NCBI GenBank assembly: GCA_017744855.1
Contig: JAGIAK010000001.1
Location: 1 to 64,000, forward strand
Reading direction: 5' to 3'
Origin: Microbacterium sp.
GTDB lineage: Bacteria; Actinomycetota; Actinomycetes; Actinomycetales; Microbacteriaceae
Length of the DNA stretch: 64,000 bases
In this document: one piece after another, positions 24,686-33,612 of the stretch
Layout: every line of letters begins with the position of its first letter
Numbering within the stretch: the stretch's first letter is position 1
Translations under genes and position numbers: made by a program
Notes under the pieces: model-generated
Told to the model about the DNA's origin: nothing
What the model saw: the letters and a program-made list of their open reading frames with translations, nothing else
Databases searched by the model: none

Positions 24686-25678
24686 ATGAAGAAGCTCATC
24701 AACAAACCCGAGGACGTGCTCGTCGAGTCGCTGCGGGGAGTGGCAGCCGCCCACCCCGAGCTGTCGGTCGACCTCGAGACCCACGTCATCACCCGGGCGA
24801 CGCCCAAGGCGCAGGGCAAGGTCGTGGTGGTCTCCGGAGGCGGGTCGGGCCACGAGCCGCTGCACGGCGGCTTCGTCGGCACGGGGATGCTGGACGCCGC
24901 CGTCGCCGGAGAGGTGTTCACCTCGCCCACGCCCGACCGGGTGCAGGCCGCGACCAAGGCCGTCGACCGTGGGGCCGGTGTGCTGCACATCGTGAAGAAC
25001 TACACCGGCGACGTGCTGAACTTCGAGATGGCGGCGGAGCTCGCCGCGATGGAGGGCATCGAGGTCGGCACCGTCATCGTCGATGACGACGTCGCCGTGC
25101 AGGACTCGCTCTACACCGCCGGCCGTCGCGGCGTCGGCCTCACCGTGCTGCTGGAGAAGATCGTCGGCGCCGCCGCGGAGGAGGGCCAGGACCTCGCCGC
25201 CGTCGTCGCACTCGCGAAGAAGGTCAACGGGCAGGGGCGGTCGATGGGCATGGCGCTCACGAGCTGCACGGTGCCCGCTGCGGGCAAGCCCACCTTCGAC
25301 CTCCCCGACGACCAGATGGAGATCGGCATCGGCATCCACGGTGAGCCGGGTCGTCACCGCGAGCCGCTGGCTCCGGCATCCGACATCGCCCGCCAGCTCG
25401 TCGAGCCGATCCTCGCCGACCTCGATTTCGCCGGCCCCGCGATCGTCATGGTCAACGGCATGGGAGCGACCCCGCAGATCGAGCTGTACCTGATGTACGC
25501 CGAGGTCGCCGCGCTGCTGGAGAAGGCGGGCGTGCAGATCGTGCGCAACCTCGTCGGCAACTACATCACCTCCCTCGACATGGCGGGATGCTCGGTCACG
25601 GTGCTCAAGGCCGACGACGAGATCCTGCGCCTCTGGGACGCCCCCGTCGTGACGCCCGGCCTGCGCTGGGGCGCCTGA
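24686..25678 (+). CDS. dhaK: PTS-dependent dihydroxyacetone kinase, subunit DhaK
   Basis: A 330-residue subunit that binds dihydroxyacetone covalently. [10 protein letters not shown] places the catalytic H56, and [12 protein letters not shown] contains H218, the expected hemiaminal histidine. With DhaL and DhaM it phosphorylates dihydroxyacetone using PEP-derived phosphate rather than ATP. The start at 24686 follows AAGGGAGATC; the frame is open 21 codons upstream but overlaps the promoter there. It is the first gene of dhaKLM. Confidence 0.95.
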   Translation: MKKLINKPEDVLVESLRGVAAAHPELSVDLETHVITRATPKAQGKVVVVSGGGSGHEPLHGGFVGTGMLDAAVAGEVFTSPTPDRVQAATKAVDRGAGVLHIVKNYTGDVLNFEMAAELAAMEGIEVGTVIVDDDVAVQDSLYTAGRRGVGLTVLLEKIVGAAAEEGQDLAAVVALAKKVNGQGRSMGMALTSCTVPAAGKPTFDLPDDQMEIGIGIHGEPGRHREPLAPASDIARQLVEPILADLDFAGPAIVMVNGMGATPQIELYLMYAEVAALLEKAGVQIVRNLVGNYITSLDMAGCSVTVLKADDEILRLWDAPVVTPGLRWGA

Positions 25679-25711
25679 CCCGCATCCCGAACGACACACC
25701 TCCCCGCTCAG

Positions 25712-25745
25712 GGTCGCGCTCGACGTCCTCGCGTCGAGCGCGACC
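25712..25745 (+). terminator. Strong hairpin between dhaK and dhaL
   Basis: GGTCGCGCTCGACG (25712-25725) pairs over 14 bp without mismatch with CGTCGAGCGCGACC (25732-25745), loop TCCTCG. It sits in the 94-bp dhaK-dhaL gap, so it is probably a partial terminator or an mRNA stabiliser that gives more DhaK than DhaL/DhaM. Confidence 0.6.
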
Positions 25746-25772
25746 GCAGCACCCCGGAACCCAGGAGCACTC

Positions 25773-26417
25773 ATGACCTCGACCATCGACACGACAACCC
25801 TGCAGGACTGGATCTCGCGATTCGCCGCAGCCATGACCGAGAAGCGCGAGTGGCTCACCGAGCTCGACTCGGCGATCGGCGACGCCGACCACGGCGCGAA
25901 CATGGCCCGAGGCATGACCGCGGTGGTGGAGAAGCTCGGCGCCGGCGCGCCGGCCACGATCGACGAGCTGCTGAAGGGCGTGGGCATGACCCTGGTCAGT
26001 TCGGTGGGCGGCGCGAGCGGCCCGCTGTACGGCACGTTCTTCCTGCGCATGGGCATGACCGCGGGCGCGGTGACGTCGCTCGACGGACAGGCACTCGCGG
26101 CCGCGCTGCGTGCGGGGCTCGACGGCATCGTCGCGCGCGGCAAGCCCGAGGCCGGCGACAAGACCATGTACGACGCGATGGCCCCCGCCGTCGACGCCCT
26201 CGACGCGGCGCTGGCAGGCGGAGCGGACCTCGGCGCGGCGGTCTCGGCGGCAGCGGATGCCGCGGCAGCCGGTCGCGACGCCACGCTGCCGCTCGTCGCG
26301 AGGAAGGGACGCGCCAGCTACCTCGGCGAACGCAGCGCGGGTCATCTCGACCCCGGCGCCGCATCGACCGCGATCCTGTTCGAGACGCTGGCCGCGGCCG
26401 TCGAGGGCGCGGCCTGA
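25773..26417 (+). CDS. dhaL: PTS-dependent dihydroxyacetone kinase, ADP-binding subunit DhaL
   Basis: A 214-residue all-helical subunit that holds tightly bound ADP as the phosphate relay between DhaM and DhaK. The Asp-rich Mg/ADP motif is seen in LDSAIGDADHGANMARG, with VGGASGPLYGTFF, GDKTMYDAM and KGRASYLGERSAGHLDPGA further on. The stop overlaps the dhaM start by one base (TGATG). Confidence 0.95.
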   Translation: MTSTIDTTTLQDWISRFAAAMTEKREWLTELDSAIGDADHGANMARGMTAVVEKLGAGAPATIDELLKGVGMTLVSSVGGASGPLYGTFFLRMGMTAGAVTSLDGQALAAALRAGLDGIVARGKPEAGDKTMYDAMAPAVDALDAALAGGADLGAAVSAAADAAAAGRDATLPLVARKGRASYLGERSAGHLDPGAASTAILFETLAAAVEGAA

Positions 26418-29041
26418 TGATCGGCGTCGTCGCCGTCTCCCACAGCGCGCGGCTCGGGGAGGCGGCGCTGGAGCTTGCCCTGCAGATGGTGCAGGGCGGC
26501 GGCGCGCAGGTGCGCGTGGCGGCGGGGGCGGGAACGGATGCCGACGGCACGCCGATCCTCGGCACCGATGCCGTCGCCGTCGCCGGAGCGATCGACGAGC
26601 TGGCCGCGGAGTGCGACGGGGTGCTCGTGCTCATGGATCTGGGTTCTGCCGTGATGAGCGCCGAGCTCGCATTGGAGTTCCGCGCGAGCGACGTGCCGGT
26701 GCAGCTCGCTCCGGCCCCGTTCGTGGAGGGCCTGCTCGCGGCGGTGGTCGCCGCGTCCGCCGGAGGAACACTCGACCTCGTCGCCGAGGAGGCGATGGCG
26801 GCGCTCGCCGCGAAGACCGGCCAGTTGCAGGAGGACGACACGGCGACAGTGGGTGCCGGTGGCGATGGTTCTCCGGATGCTGCGCTCGCCGCTGCCGACG
26901 TCATTGCGGCACCCACGGCTGCCCGGCCGGACGCCGCCGGCGTCGGCGACGGGACCGACGCGGGCGGCGTTCCACGAGTCACGCGCGTGGTGCGCGTGCG
27001 CAATCCGCTCGGCATCCATGCCCGTCCCGCGGCCCTCGTCGCGGAGGCGTCGGCAGGATCCGACGTGCGTCTGCGCAAGCTCCCCGACGGACCGGAGGCC
27101 CCGGCGGCGAGTCTGAGCCGTCTGCTCGTGCTCGGCGCGCGTCAGGACGACGAGATCGAGCTGTCCGCGAGCGGACCTGACGCCCCGCGTACGCTCGACG
27201 CGCTCGCTGCACTCTTCGACGACGGGTTCGGAGAGGGCGTCGGTACCGGGTCCGGTGCGACGCCCTCCTATGCCGGAGCGGATGCTGCGGCGCTGGTTTC
27301 TTCGGCATCCAGCGCTGCGGCGTCGGGATCGACGGCATCCGGAGCTCTCTCCGGTGCGAAAGCCCTCGATGTCACTGTGCCGATCGAGCCGGGCGCCGTG
27401 CTGCGGGGGCGCGGGGTGAGCGCCGGCCTCGCCGCGGCATCCGTCGTGCACCTCGCGCCGCCGCTGCCGGAGCCGGACGCGACCGTCGTGATCGCGCCGG
27501 AGGACCGCGAGGCGGAGGCCTCCGACATCCACTGGGCGGCCGTCGCGGTCGCCGACGACCTGCGCTCCCGCACGGCCGAGGCGTCTGGGGAGGCGCGAGC
27601 GATCCTCGACGCCTCGCGGCTGCTCGCCTCCGATCCCGAGCTCGTGTCGGAGGCGTCCGCCCTGGTGCGCACCGCCGGTCGCAGCGCCGCACGGGCGGTG
27701 TGGGACGTCGCCGCGGCGCACGAGAAGGCACTCGCAGCGCTGGGCGGACGCATGGCCGAGCGCGTCGCCGACGTGCGCGACGTGCGCGACCGCATCATCG
27801 CGGAGCTCCTCGAGGTCGAGATGCCAGGCGTGCCGCAGCGGGACGAGCCGTTCGTGCTCGTCGCGACGGACCTCGCCCCCGCGGACACCGCCGCGCTGGG
27901 GGGCGGGAGCTGCGTGGCGCTCGTGACCGAGCAGGGCGGCCCGACCTCGCACACGGCCATCATCGCCCGCGCACTGGGCATGCCCGCCGTCGTCGGCGTC
28001 TCCGGAGCCACGGGCATCCCCGCGGGCACGACCGTGCTCGTCGACGGTGATCGCGGCGCCGTCGAGATCGATCCGTCGCAGACGCGCATCGCGGAGGCCG
28101 CGGAGGCCTCGGTCGTCCTGCCGTTCGACGGGAGGGGTCGACTCACCGACGGCTCGCCGCTGCCCCTGCTCGCGAACGTGGGCGGAGCGGCGGACGCCGA
28201 GGCCGCGGCTGCCGCGGGGGCCGAGGGGATCGGGTTGTTCCGCACCGAGTTCTGCTTCCTCGACCGCACGGAGGCGCCGACCGTCGCCGAACAGGTCGCG
28301 GCATACCGAGGCGTGCTCTCCGCGTTCCCCGGGCGCAAGGTGGTCGTGCGCACGCTGGATGCCGGCAGCGACAAGCCGCTGCCTTTCGCGAACGCCGATG
28401 ACGAGGAGAACCCGGCGCTCGGCGTTCGGGGCCTGCGCATCGCCCGCCGCCGCCCGGCGCTGCTCGACGATCAGCTGCGGGCGCTGGCTGAGGCCGCGTC
28501 GGCGGAGACCGCGCAGGTCGAGGTGATGGCGCCGATGGTCGCCACCGTCGAAGAGGCGCGCGACTTCGCGGAGCGGGCCAGGGCGGCGGGGCTCAGCCGG
28601 GTGGGCGTGATGGTCGAGACGCCGTCGGCTGCGCTCCTCGCCGCTGAGCTGTTCGAGGTCGTCGATTTCGTCAGCCTCGGCACCAACGACCTCGCGCAGT
28701 ACACCCTCGCCGCCGACCGCTTGCTCAGCGATCTCGGGGACCTCAACGATCCGTGGCAGCCCGCGGTGCTCCGCCTGATCGGTGAGGTCGGCGCGGCCGG
28801 GCGCGCCGCCGGCCGTGCGGTCGGCGTGTGCGGTGAGGCAGGGGGAGACCCCGCCCTCGCCCCCGTGCTCGCGGGGCTCGGCGTCACCAGTCTGTCGATG
28901 ACCTCGCGCTCCCTCGGGAGGGTGGCCGTGGCGCTCGCCGCCGTCACGCCCGCGCAGTGCGAGGCCGCGGCGGCTGCCGCGACGGCGGCCTCATCGGCGG
29001 CCGACGCGCGCGCCGCGGCATCCGCCGTGCTGGCCCGCTGA
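26417..29041 (+). CDS. dhaM: DhaM-HPr-enzyme I fusion (multiphosphoryl transfer protein)
   Basis: An 874-residue three-module protein. Residues ~1-130 are a mannose-type EIIA (DhaM) with H9 in VVAVSHSARLG. An Ala/Gly-rich linker follows, then an HPr domain with H201 in NPLGIHARPAA. After a second low-complexity linker (~280-310) comes a PTS enzyme I, with H512 in GGPTSHTAIIARALGMPAVVG and PEP-binding motifs EGIGLFRTEFC and VGVCGEAGGD. It takes phosphate from PEP and hands it internally to DhaL-bound ADP. With its own EI and HPr it need not draw on general PTS proteins. It starts at the dhaL stop. Confidence 0.93.
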   Translation: MIGVVAVSHSARLGEAALELALQMVQGGGAQVRVAAGAGTDADGTPILGTDAVAVAGAIDELAAECDGVLVLMDLGSAVMSAELALEFRASDVPVQLAPAPFVEGLLAAVVAASAGGTLDLVAEEAMAALAAKTGQLQEDDTATVGAGGDGSPDAALAAADVIAAPTAARPDAAGVGDGTDAGGVPRVTRVVRVRNPLGIHARPAALVAEASAGSDVRLRKLPDGPEAPAASLSRLLVLGARQDDEIELSASGPDAPRTLDALAALFDDGFGEGVGTGSGATPSYAGADAAALVSSASSAAASGSTASGALSGAKALDVTVPIEPGAVLRGRGVSAGLAAASVVHLAPPLPEPDATVVIAPEDREAEASDIHWAAVAVADDLRSRTAEASGEARAILDASRLLASDPELVSEASALVRTAGRSAARAVWDVAAAHEKALAALGGRMAERVADVRDVRDRIIAELLEVEMPGVPQRDEPFVLVATDLAPADTAALGGGSCVALVTEQGGPTSHTAIIARALGMPAVVGVSGATGIPAGTTVLVDGDRGAVEIDPSQTRIAEAAEASVVLPFDGRGRLTDGSPLPLLANVGGAADAEAAAAAGAEGIGLFRTEFCFLDRTEAPTVAEQVAAYRGVLSAFPGRKVVVRTLDAGSDKPLPFANADDEENPALGVRGLRIARRRPALLDDQLRALAEAASAETAQVEVMAPMVATVEEARDFAERARAAGLSRVGVMVETPSAALLAAELFEVVDFVSLGTNDLAQYTLAADRLLSDLGDLNDPWQPAVLRLIGEVGAAGRAAGRAVGVCGEAGGDPALAPVLAGLGVTSLSMTSRSLGRVAVALAAVTPAQCEAAAAAATAASSAADARAAASAVLAR

Positions 29042-29069
29042 GCCGGGACCGCTGATCACGGACCGCTGA
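29032..29069 (+). repeat. 14-bp-period repeats across the dhaM stop codon
   Basis: GGCCCGCTGA ends the gene at 29032-29041. GGACCGCTGA follows at 29046-29055 and 29060-29069, an exact 14-bp period. They lie in the 69-bp gap before the convergent E2 gene. Confidence 0.75.
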
Positions 29070-29110
29070 GACCTGGTCGGGTGCCCCGTCGTGCCGGCAG
29101 ACGTCTCGGG

Positions 29111-30709
29111 TCAGAGGCGGCCGAAGGCGCGGAGCGGGTGCTCGACGAGCTCGGTCACGCGCCGTAGGAACGAGGCCGCGTAGCCGCCGTCGCACACGCG
29201 GTGGTCGAACACCAGCGAGAGCTGCACGATGCGTCGGGGCACGATCGCTCCGTCCACGACCCAGGGTCGCTCCAGGATGCGCCCGATGCCGAGGATCGCG
29301 ACGTCGGGGTGGTTGATGATCGCCGCGGAGCCGTCGACTCCGAACCCGCCGTAGTTGTTCAGGGTGAACGTCGATCCGCGCAGCCGCTCCGGCGGCATCC
29401 CTCCCGCGCGAGCGGTCTCCGCGAGTTCGCGCAGCGCGCCGTCGAGCTCGGCGACCGACAGCTGGTGCGCGCGCGGGATGACAGGGACCATCAAGCCGCG
29501 GGGCGTATCCGCGGCGATGCCGAGGTTGACGCCCTCGAACTCGATCACCTCGTTCGCGTCGGCGCTGAGCCGGGACGCCAGCAGCGGATGCTCGGCGAGC
29601 GCCATCAGCACGAAGCGGGCGAGGAGCGCCGTGATCGAGGGGGCGCGGCCGCCTGCAGGGGCCATCTCGGCGCGCGCCTCCCACAGGGCGGTCGCGTCGA
29701 CGTCGACCCACACGGTCGCCTCGGGGATCTCGGCCCTGCTGCGGCTCATCGTCGCGTTGGCCGCCTTGCGCAGCGGCGACATGCGCGTGCGGCTGCGCAC
29801 GGCCAGACCGTCCAGCTCGACGGCATCCGCCGCGGGCGCGGCATCCGTTCCCGTGATCGCTGTGGCGGCAGACGCGCGCGCTGGTGACGCCGCCGCGCCG
29901 ACGCCATCGACCGCGTGGTCGACCGCCGCGCGCAGCACGTCGGCGCGGGTGACTGCTCCGTCGGCTCCGGTGGGCGTGATCCCGTGCACGTCGAGTCCGA
30001 GGTCGCGGGCGAGCCGCCGCACGAGGGGCGAGCGCACCGCGACGGGGCGACGCGGGGCGGCACCGGACGCCCGTCCTCCCGCAGTTGCCGCCGCCGACGC
30101 CGAGACCGAGGCCGCCACCGATGCCGTTGCCGGCGTCGAGACCGAGGCCGCCACCGGTGCCGTCGCCGCGGGGCGTCGCCGGCGTCCTGTGGTGCGGCTC
30201 GTGGACGTTCCGTAGCCGATCAGCACGTTGCCCGACCCGGCGCGCTCCTCGGCGCGGTACGCCTCGTGCTCCGTCGCTTCTCCGGCATCCGAATTTCGGA
30301 CCGAAGCTCGATTCTCGGATGCTGCGGGCTCGATCGTCCGAGAATCCAACATCTGTCCGATCTTCGGATCGACTCCGGCACCCGGATCGACTCCGGCACC
30401 CGGATCGACTCCGGCACCCGGTCCGGCTCCGGCACCCGGTCCGGCTCCGGCATCCAAGCCGGCGTCCGCGACCTCCAGCACCGGGGCGCCGACGTCGATC
30501 GTGTCGCCGGGCTCACCGTGAAGCGCCAGGACGACGCCCGCGAACGGCGACGGCAGCTCCACCACGCTCTTCGCCGTCTCCACCTCGGCGATCGCCTGGT
30601 CCGTCGCGATCGTGTCGCCGACCTTCACCAACCACTGCACGAGTCCGGCCTCGGTGAGCCCCTCGCCGAGGTCGGGCAGACGGAAGACCTGCACCACACC
30701 CGTGCTCAT
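29111..30709 (-). CDS. bkdC: 2-oxoacid dehydrogenase E2, dihydrolipoamide acyltransferase
   Basis: A 532-residue E2. The N-terminal lipoyl domain carries K47 in EVETAKSVVELPSP. A peripheral-subunit-binding domain follows (RSPLVRRLARDLGLDVHGI), then the C-terminal catalytic domain with the active histidine in FDHRVCDGG. It moves acyl groups from E1 to CoA. The linker after the lipoyl domain is unusual: five 6-residue units (GAGVDP and variants) from an 18-bp minisatellite, followed by a segment rich in TCCGAA/TTCGGA palindromes. The start overlaps the E1 beta stop by 4 bp. An E3 gene is not in the operon. Confidence 0.88.
   Translation of the reverse strand: MSTGVVQVFRLPDLGEGLTEAGLVQWLVKVGDTIATDQAIAEVETAKSVVELPSPFAGVVLALHGEPGDTIDVGAPVLEVADAGLDAGAGPGAGAGPGAGVDPGAGVDPGAGVDPKIGQMLDSRTIEPAASENRASVRNSDAGEATEHEAYRAEERAGSGNVLIGYGTSTSRTTGRRRRPAATAPVAASVSTPATASVAASVSASAAATAGGRASGAAPRRPVAVRSPLVRRLARDLGLDVHGITPTGADGAVTRADVLRAAVDHAVDGVGAAASPARASAATAITGTDAAPAADAVELDGLAVRSRTRMSPLRKAANATMSRSRAEIPEATVWVDVDATALWEARAEMAPAGGRAPSITALLARFVLMALAEHPLLASRLSADANEVIEFEGVNLGIAADTPRGLMVPVIPRAHQLSVAELDGALRELAETARAGGMPPERLRGSTFTLNNYGGFGVDGSAAIINHPDVAILGIGRILERPWVVDGAIVPRRIVQLSLVFDHRVCDGGYAASFLRRVTELVEHPLRAFGRL
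30288..30300. repeat. TCCGAATTTCGGA palindrome inside the E2 gene
   Basis: This 13-bp palindrome is identical to the one at 2876-2888. Related words follow within 70 bp, including TCCGATCTTCGGATCGA at 30356. The region encodes part of the disordered E2 linker. Confidence 0.65.
30373..30462 (-). repeat. 18-bp minisatellite encoding the GAGVDP linker of E2
   Basis: Units beginning CTCCGGCACCCGG start at 30373, 30391, 30409, 30427 and 30445, an exact 18-bp period of which the last copy is less perfect. 18 bp equals six codons, so copy number can change without a frameshift. Confidence 0.9.
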
Positions 30710-31734
30710 GATTCGTCCTCCCAGTGCAATGAGTCGATCGCATCGAGCACGCGGTCGACGTCCGGCAGGTACCAGCGCTCGAACTTGGGCGGGGCGTAGG
30801 GGGTGTCGAACCCGGTGACCCGGCGCACCGGCGCCTCGAGGTACTCGAAGCACCGCTCGAACACGCGCGCCTGGATCTCCGACGCCACGCTCGCATAGCC
30901 CGGCGCCTCGGCGATGACGACCGCGCGACCGGTGCTGCGCACGGCTGCGGTGACGGTCTCATCGTCGAACGGCGAGAGCGATCGCACGTCGACGACCTGC
31001 ACGCTGCGCCCCTCGGATGCCGCCACCTCCGCGGCTTCCATCGCGAGGCCGACCGAGGCGCCGTAGGCGAGCAGGGTCACGTCGGTCCCGTCGCGGGCGA
31101 TGCGCGCGGTGCCGATCTCGGCGGTGATCGAGGTATCGACCTCGCCCTTCGACCAGTACAGCTTCTTCGGCTCCAGGAACACCACGGGATCGGGCGAGGA
31201 GATCGCCGCACGCAGCAGTGAGTAGGCGTCCTGCGGGGTCGACGGGCTGACCACGGTGAGTCCGGGGGTGTGCGCGTAGTACGCCTCGGACGAGTCGCAG
31301 TGGTGTTCGACCCCGCCGATGCCGCCGCCGAACGGGATGCGGATCACCATCGGCATCCGCACGCCGCCCCTCGTACGGTTGCCGAGCTTGGCCACGTGGC
31401 TGACGATCTGCTCGAACGCGGGCAGCGCGAAGGCGTCGAACTGCAGCTCGACGACCGGCCGCATCCCGTTCATCGCCATGCCCGCGGCCGTGCCCACGAT
31501 GCCGGACTCGGCGAGCGGGGTGTCGAAGCAGCGGTCCTCGCCGAACCGCTCGGCGAGCCCGTCGGTGATGCGGAACACGCCGCCGAGGGTGCCGACGTCC
31601 TCCCCGAAGACGACCACCTCCGGATCGGCGGCGATCGCGTCGGCGAGGGCGAGGTTGAGCGCGGCCGCCATGCTCATCGTGGCGGTCGTCGTCGTGGGGG
31701 CGTCGAGCCTCAGGTCGTCGTGGGTGATGGTCAT
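30706..31734 (-). CDS. bkdB: 2-oxoacid dehydrogenase E1 component, beta subunit
   Basis: A 342-residue transketolase-like subunit. Conserved segments are PEVVVFGEDVGTLGG, TPLAESGIVGTAAGMA and GIGGVEHHCDSSEAYY, with a C-terminal transketolase domain (TGRAVVIAEAPGYASV). With the alpha subunit it decarboxylates a branched-chain 2-oxoacid or pyruvate. The branched-chain assignment rests on the adjacent Lrp regulator and family similarity, so substrate is uncertain. The start at 31734 overlaps the E1 alpha stop (ATGA). Confidence 0.88.
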   Translation of the reverse strand: MTITHDDLRLDAPTTTTATMSMAAALNLALADAIAADPEVVVFGEDVGTLGGVFRITDGLAERFGEDRCFDTPLAESGIVGTAAGMAMNGMRPVVELQFDAFALPAFEQIVSHVAKLGNRTRGGVRMPMVIRIPFGGGIGGVEHHCDSSEAYYAHTPGLTVVSPSTPQDAYSLLRAAISSPDPVVFLEPKKLYWSKGEVDTSITAEIGTARIARDGTDVTLLAYGASVGLAMEAAEVAASEGRSVQVVDVRSLSPFDDETVTAAVRSTGRAVVIAEAPGYASVASEIQARVFERCFEYLEAPVRRVTGFDTPYAPPKFERWYLPDVDRVLDAIDSLHWEDES

Positions 31735-32834
31735 CGGTGGCCTCCCATGCTCTCGGCCGGCGTGCGGGCGATCTCGTCGCGCAGCATCCGCCACTGCTCC
31801 TCGCGCTGCGGCGATCGGGTCTCGGTCACGAAGCGGAACAGGTCTTCGGGATCGAGCTCGGCGTCGGTGTTCAGCGCCGCGCGCATGGCCGTCGCGATGT
31901 CTTCGGCGCCCGCCGCGTACTCCTGCTCGACGGACTCGTCGAGCACGCCCGACGCGGTCAGGTGCGCGCGCAGGCGGGTCAGCGGGTCGCGCTCGATCCA
32001 CGCCCGCACCTCTTCGCGCTCGCGGTAGCGGGTGTCGTCGTCGGCGTTCGTGTGCGCCTGCATGCGGTAGGTGTGCGCCTCGACGAGGCTCGGGCCCCCG
32101 CCCGAACGCGCCCGGTCGACGGCCTCGCCCAGCACCGCGAGCACGGCGGCGACGTCGTTGCCGTCGACGCGCTGTCCCGGCATCCCGTAGCCGATCGCCT
32201 TGTGCGCCAGCGACGGAGCGGCGGTCTGCCGGGACAGAGGCACGGAGATCGCGTACTCGTTGTTCTGCACGAGGAAGACGACGGGCACGTGGAACACGGC
32301 GGCGAAGTTCATCGCCTCGTGGAAGTCGCCCTCGCTGGTGGCGCCGTCGCCGCAGAGCGCGAGCACGACGGTGTCCTCTCCGCGCTTCTTCGCGGCGTAC
32401 GCGAAGCCGACGGCGTGCAGCAGCTGGGTGGCCAGCGGCGTCGCCTGCGGAGCGACCCGGTGCTCCTTGACGTCGTAGCCCGAGTGCCAGTCGCCCTTGA
32501 GAAGCACCAGCGCGTCGGCGGGGGAGACGCCGCGTCCGATCACGGCGACGGAGTCGCGGTAGGTGGGGAAGAGCCAGTCGGCATCGCCGAGGGCGAGCGC
32601 GGCGCCCACCTGGCAGGCCTCCTGCCCGTGCGACGACGGGTAGACGGCGAGGCGGCCCTGGCGCACGAGCGCGCCGGCCTGGTCGTTGATGCGGCGGCCC
32701 TCGACGAGCCCGCGGTACGCGCGCAGCAGCGTCTGCGCGTCAGGCATCGCGTAGTGCTCGTCTGCGACGACCTGCCCGTCCTGGTCGATCAGCCGCACCG
32801 CGCTGTCGCGCGGGAGCATGTCCGTGTGCTGCAT
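31731..32834 (-). CDS. bkdA: 2-oxoacid dehydrogenase E1 component, alpha subunit
   Basis: A 367-residue TPP-binding subunit. The TPP/Mg motif starts at CGDGATSEGDFHEAMNFAAV and ends with VQNNEYAIS. The phosphorylation-loop-like HTYRMQAHTNADD is also present. Members are annotated as pyruvate or branched-chain 2-oxoacid dehydrogenase E1 alpha. It is the first gene of a three-gene operon, divergent from the Lrp regulator. Confidence 0.88.
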   Translation of the reverse strand: MQHTDMLPRDSAVRLIDQDGQVVADEHYAMPDAQTLLRAYRGLVEGRRINDQAGALVRQGRLAVYPSSHGQEACQVGAALALGDADWLFPTYRDSVAVIGRGVSPADALVLLKGDWHSGYDVKEHRVAPQATPLATQLLHAVGFAYAAKKRGEDTVVLALCGDGATSEGDFHEAMNFAAVFHVPVVFLVQNNEYAISVPLSRQTAAPSLAHKAIGYGMPGQRVDGNDVAAVLAVLGEAVDRARSGGGPSLVEAHTYRMQAHTNADDDTRYREREEVRAWIERDPLTRLRAHLTASGVLDESVEQEYAAGAEDIATAMRAALNTDAELDPEDLFRFVTETRSPQREEQWRMLRDEIARTPAESMGGHR

Positions 32835-32952
32835 CCGTCCGCCCTCCTTGCCGAACTCGATATGACCAGCATCCGCTCAGATCGTCAGTCGTCCAAGGCG
32901 CAACCGTGAATACTGAACGAGTGGTCTGCTATTGAGGGTTCTCGTGCCGAAG

Positions 32953-32970
32953 TGTCAGAATTCTGTGACA
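32953..32970. promoter_or_regulatory. Inverted repeat before the lrp gene
   Basis: TGTCA (32953-32957) and TGACA (32966-32970) flank GAATTCTG, an imperfect 18-bp palindrome 16 bp before the lrp ATG in the divergent region. It is a candidate auto-regulatory site for the Lrp protein or for the bkd operon. Confidence 0.45.
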
Positions 32971-32985
32971 GAACGAAGGGGTTCC

Positions 32986-33423
32986 ATGATCACTCTCGAC
33001 GAGACCGACCTGGCGATCCTCGCCGAGCTGCGCGCCGACGCCCGTGCATCGATGACCGCGATCTCGGATGCCGTGCACATCTCGCGCGCCGGCGCGCACG
33101 CCCGAATCAAGAGGCTCACCGACGCCGGCGTCATCACCGGGTACACCGTGCGCACCGACCCGGTGCTGCTCGGCCACCACGCCAGCGCCTACGTGACGCT
33201 CGCCATCGAGCAGGCGACGTGGCAGGAGGTCAGCGCCCGGCTGCGGGCGATCCCCGAGATCGAGCACATGGCCCTCGTCGGCGGTGACTTCGACGTCATC
33301 CTGCTCGTGCGCGCGAGCGACGCCCGCGACCTCCGCCGCATCGTGCTGGAGGACATCCAGGCCATCCCGTCGATCCGCTCCACCCGCACCACCCTGATCT
33401 TCGAGGACTTCACGCTGAACTGA
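32986..33423 (+). CDS. Lrp/AsnC-family regulator, probable BkdR
   Basis: A 145-residue regulator with an N-terminal helix-turn-helix (ADARASMTAISDAVHISRAGAHARI) and a C-terminal RAM effector domain (LVGGDFDVILLVRASD). It is divergent from the E1/E2 operon, the usual place for an Lrp-type bkd activator. Branched-chain amino acids or oxoacids are plausible effectors. The start at 32986 follows GAAGGGG; an in-frame upstream start would add 18 residues unlike the family. Confidence 0.88.
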   Translation: MITLDETDLAILAELRADARASMTAISDAVHISRAGAHARIKRLTDAGVITGYTVRTDPVLLGHHASAYVTLAIEQATWQEVSARLRAIPEIEHMALVGGDFDVILLVRASDARDLRRIVLEDIQAIPSIRSTRTTLIFEDFTLN

Positions 33424-33454
33424 GGCGGGCTGCCCGTCGCACGCTCGCGCCCCC

Positions 33455-33502
33455 GCGTGCCCGCCCCCGGGCGTGCCTGCCTCCGGTGTGCCCGCCCCCG
33501 CC
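33455..33502 (+). repeat. Three 16-bp tandem repeats after lrp
   Basis: GCGTGCCCGCCCCCGG, GCGTGCCTGCCTCCGG and TGTGCCCGCCCCCGCC follow one another at 33455, 33471 and 33487, starting 31 bp after the lrp stop. Confidence 0.7.
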
Positions 33503-33568
33503 GTCCGGCCGCCGAGACCTGCACCGGCCGCCGTGGGTCTCTGCGAGGCGTGCAGTTCCCGACGCGGA

Positions 33569-33608
33569 GTTCACTGCATACGCCAGAATGCTGGAGTATG
33601 CAGTGAAC
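33569..33608. promoter_or_regulatory. Long inverted repeat upstream of the DUF222/HNH gene
   Basis: GTTCACTGCATAC (33569-33581) and GTATGCAGTGAAC (33596-33608) are perfect 13-bp arms. Inside them CCAG-AATG-CTGG extends the stem after one mismatch, so nearly all of the 40 nt fold. It is much more AT-rich than the surroundings and lies 62 bp before the gene. A recombinase site, an operator or a leader hairpin are all possible. Confidence 0.7.
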
Positions 33609-33612
33609 ATGG

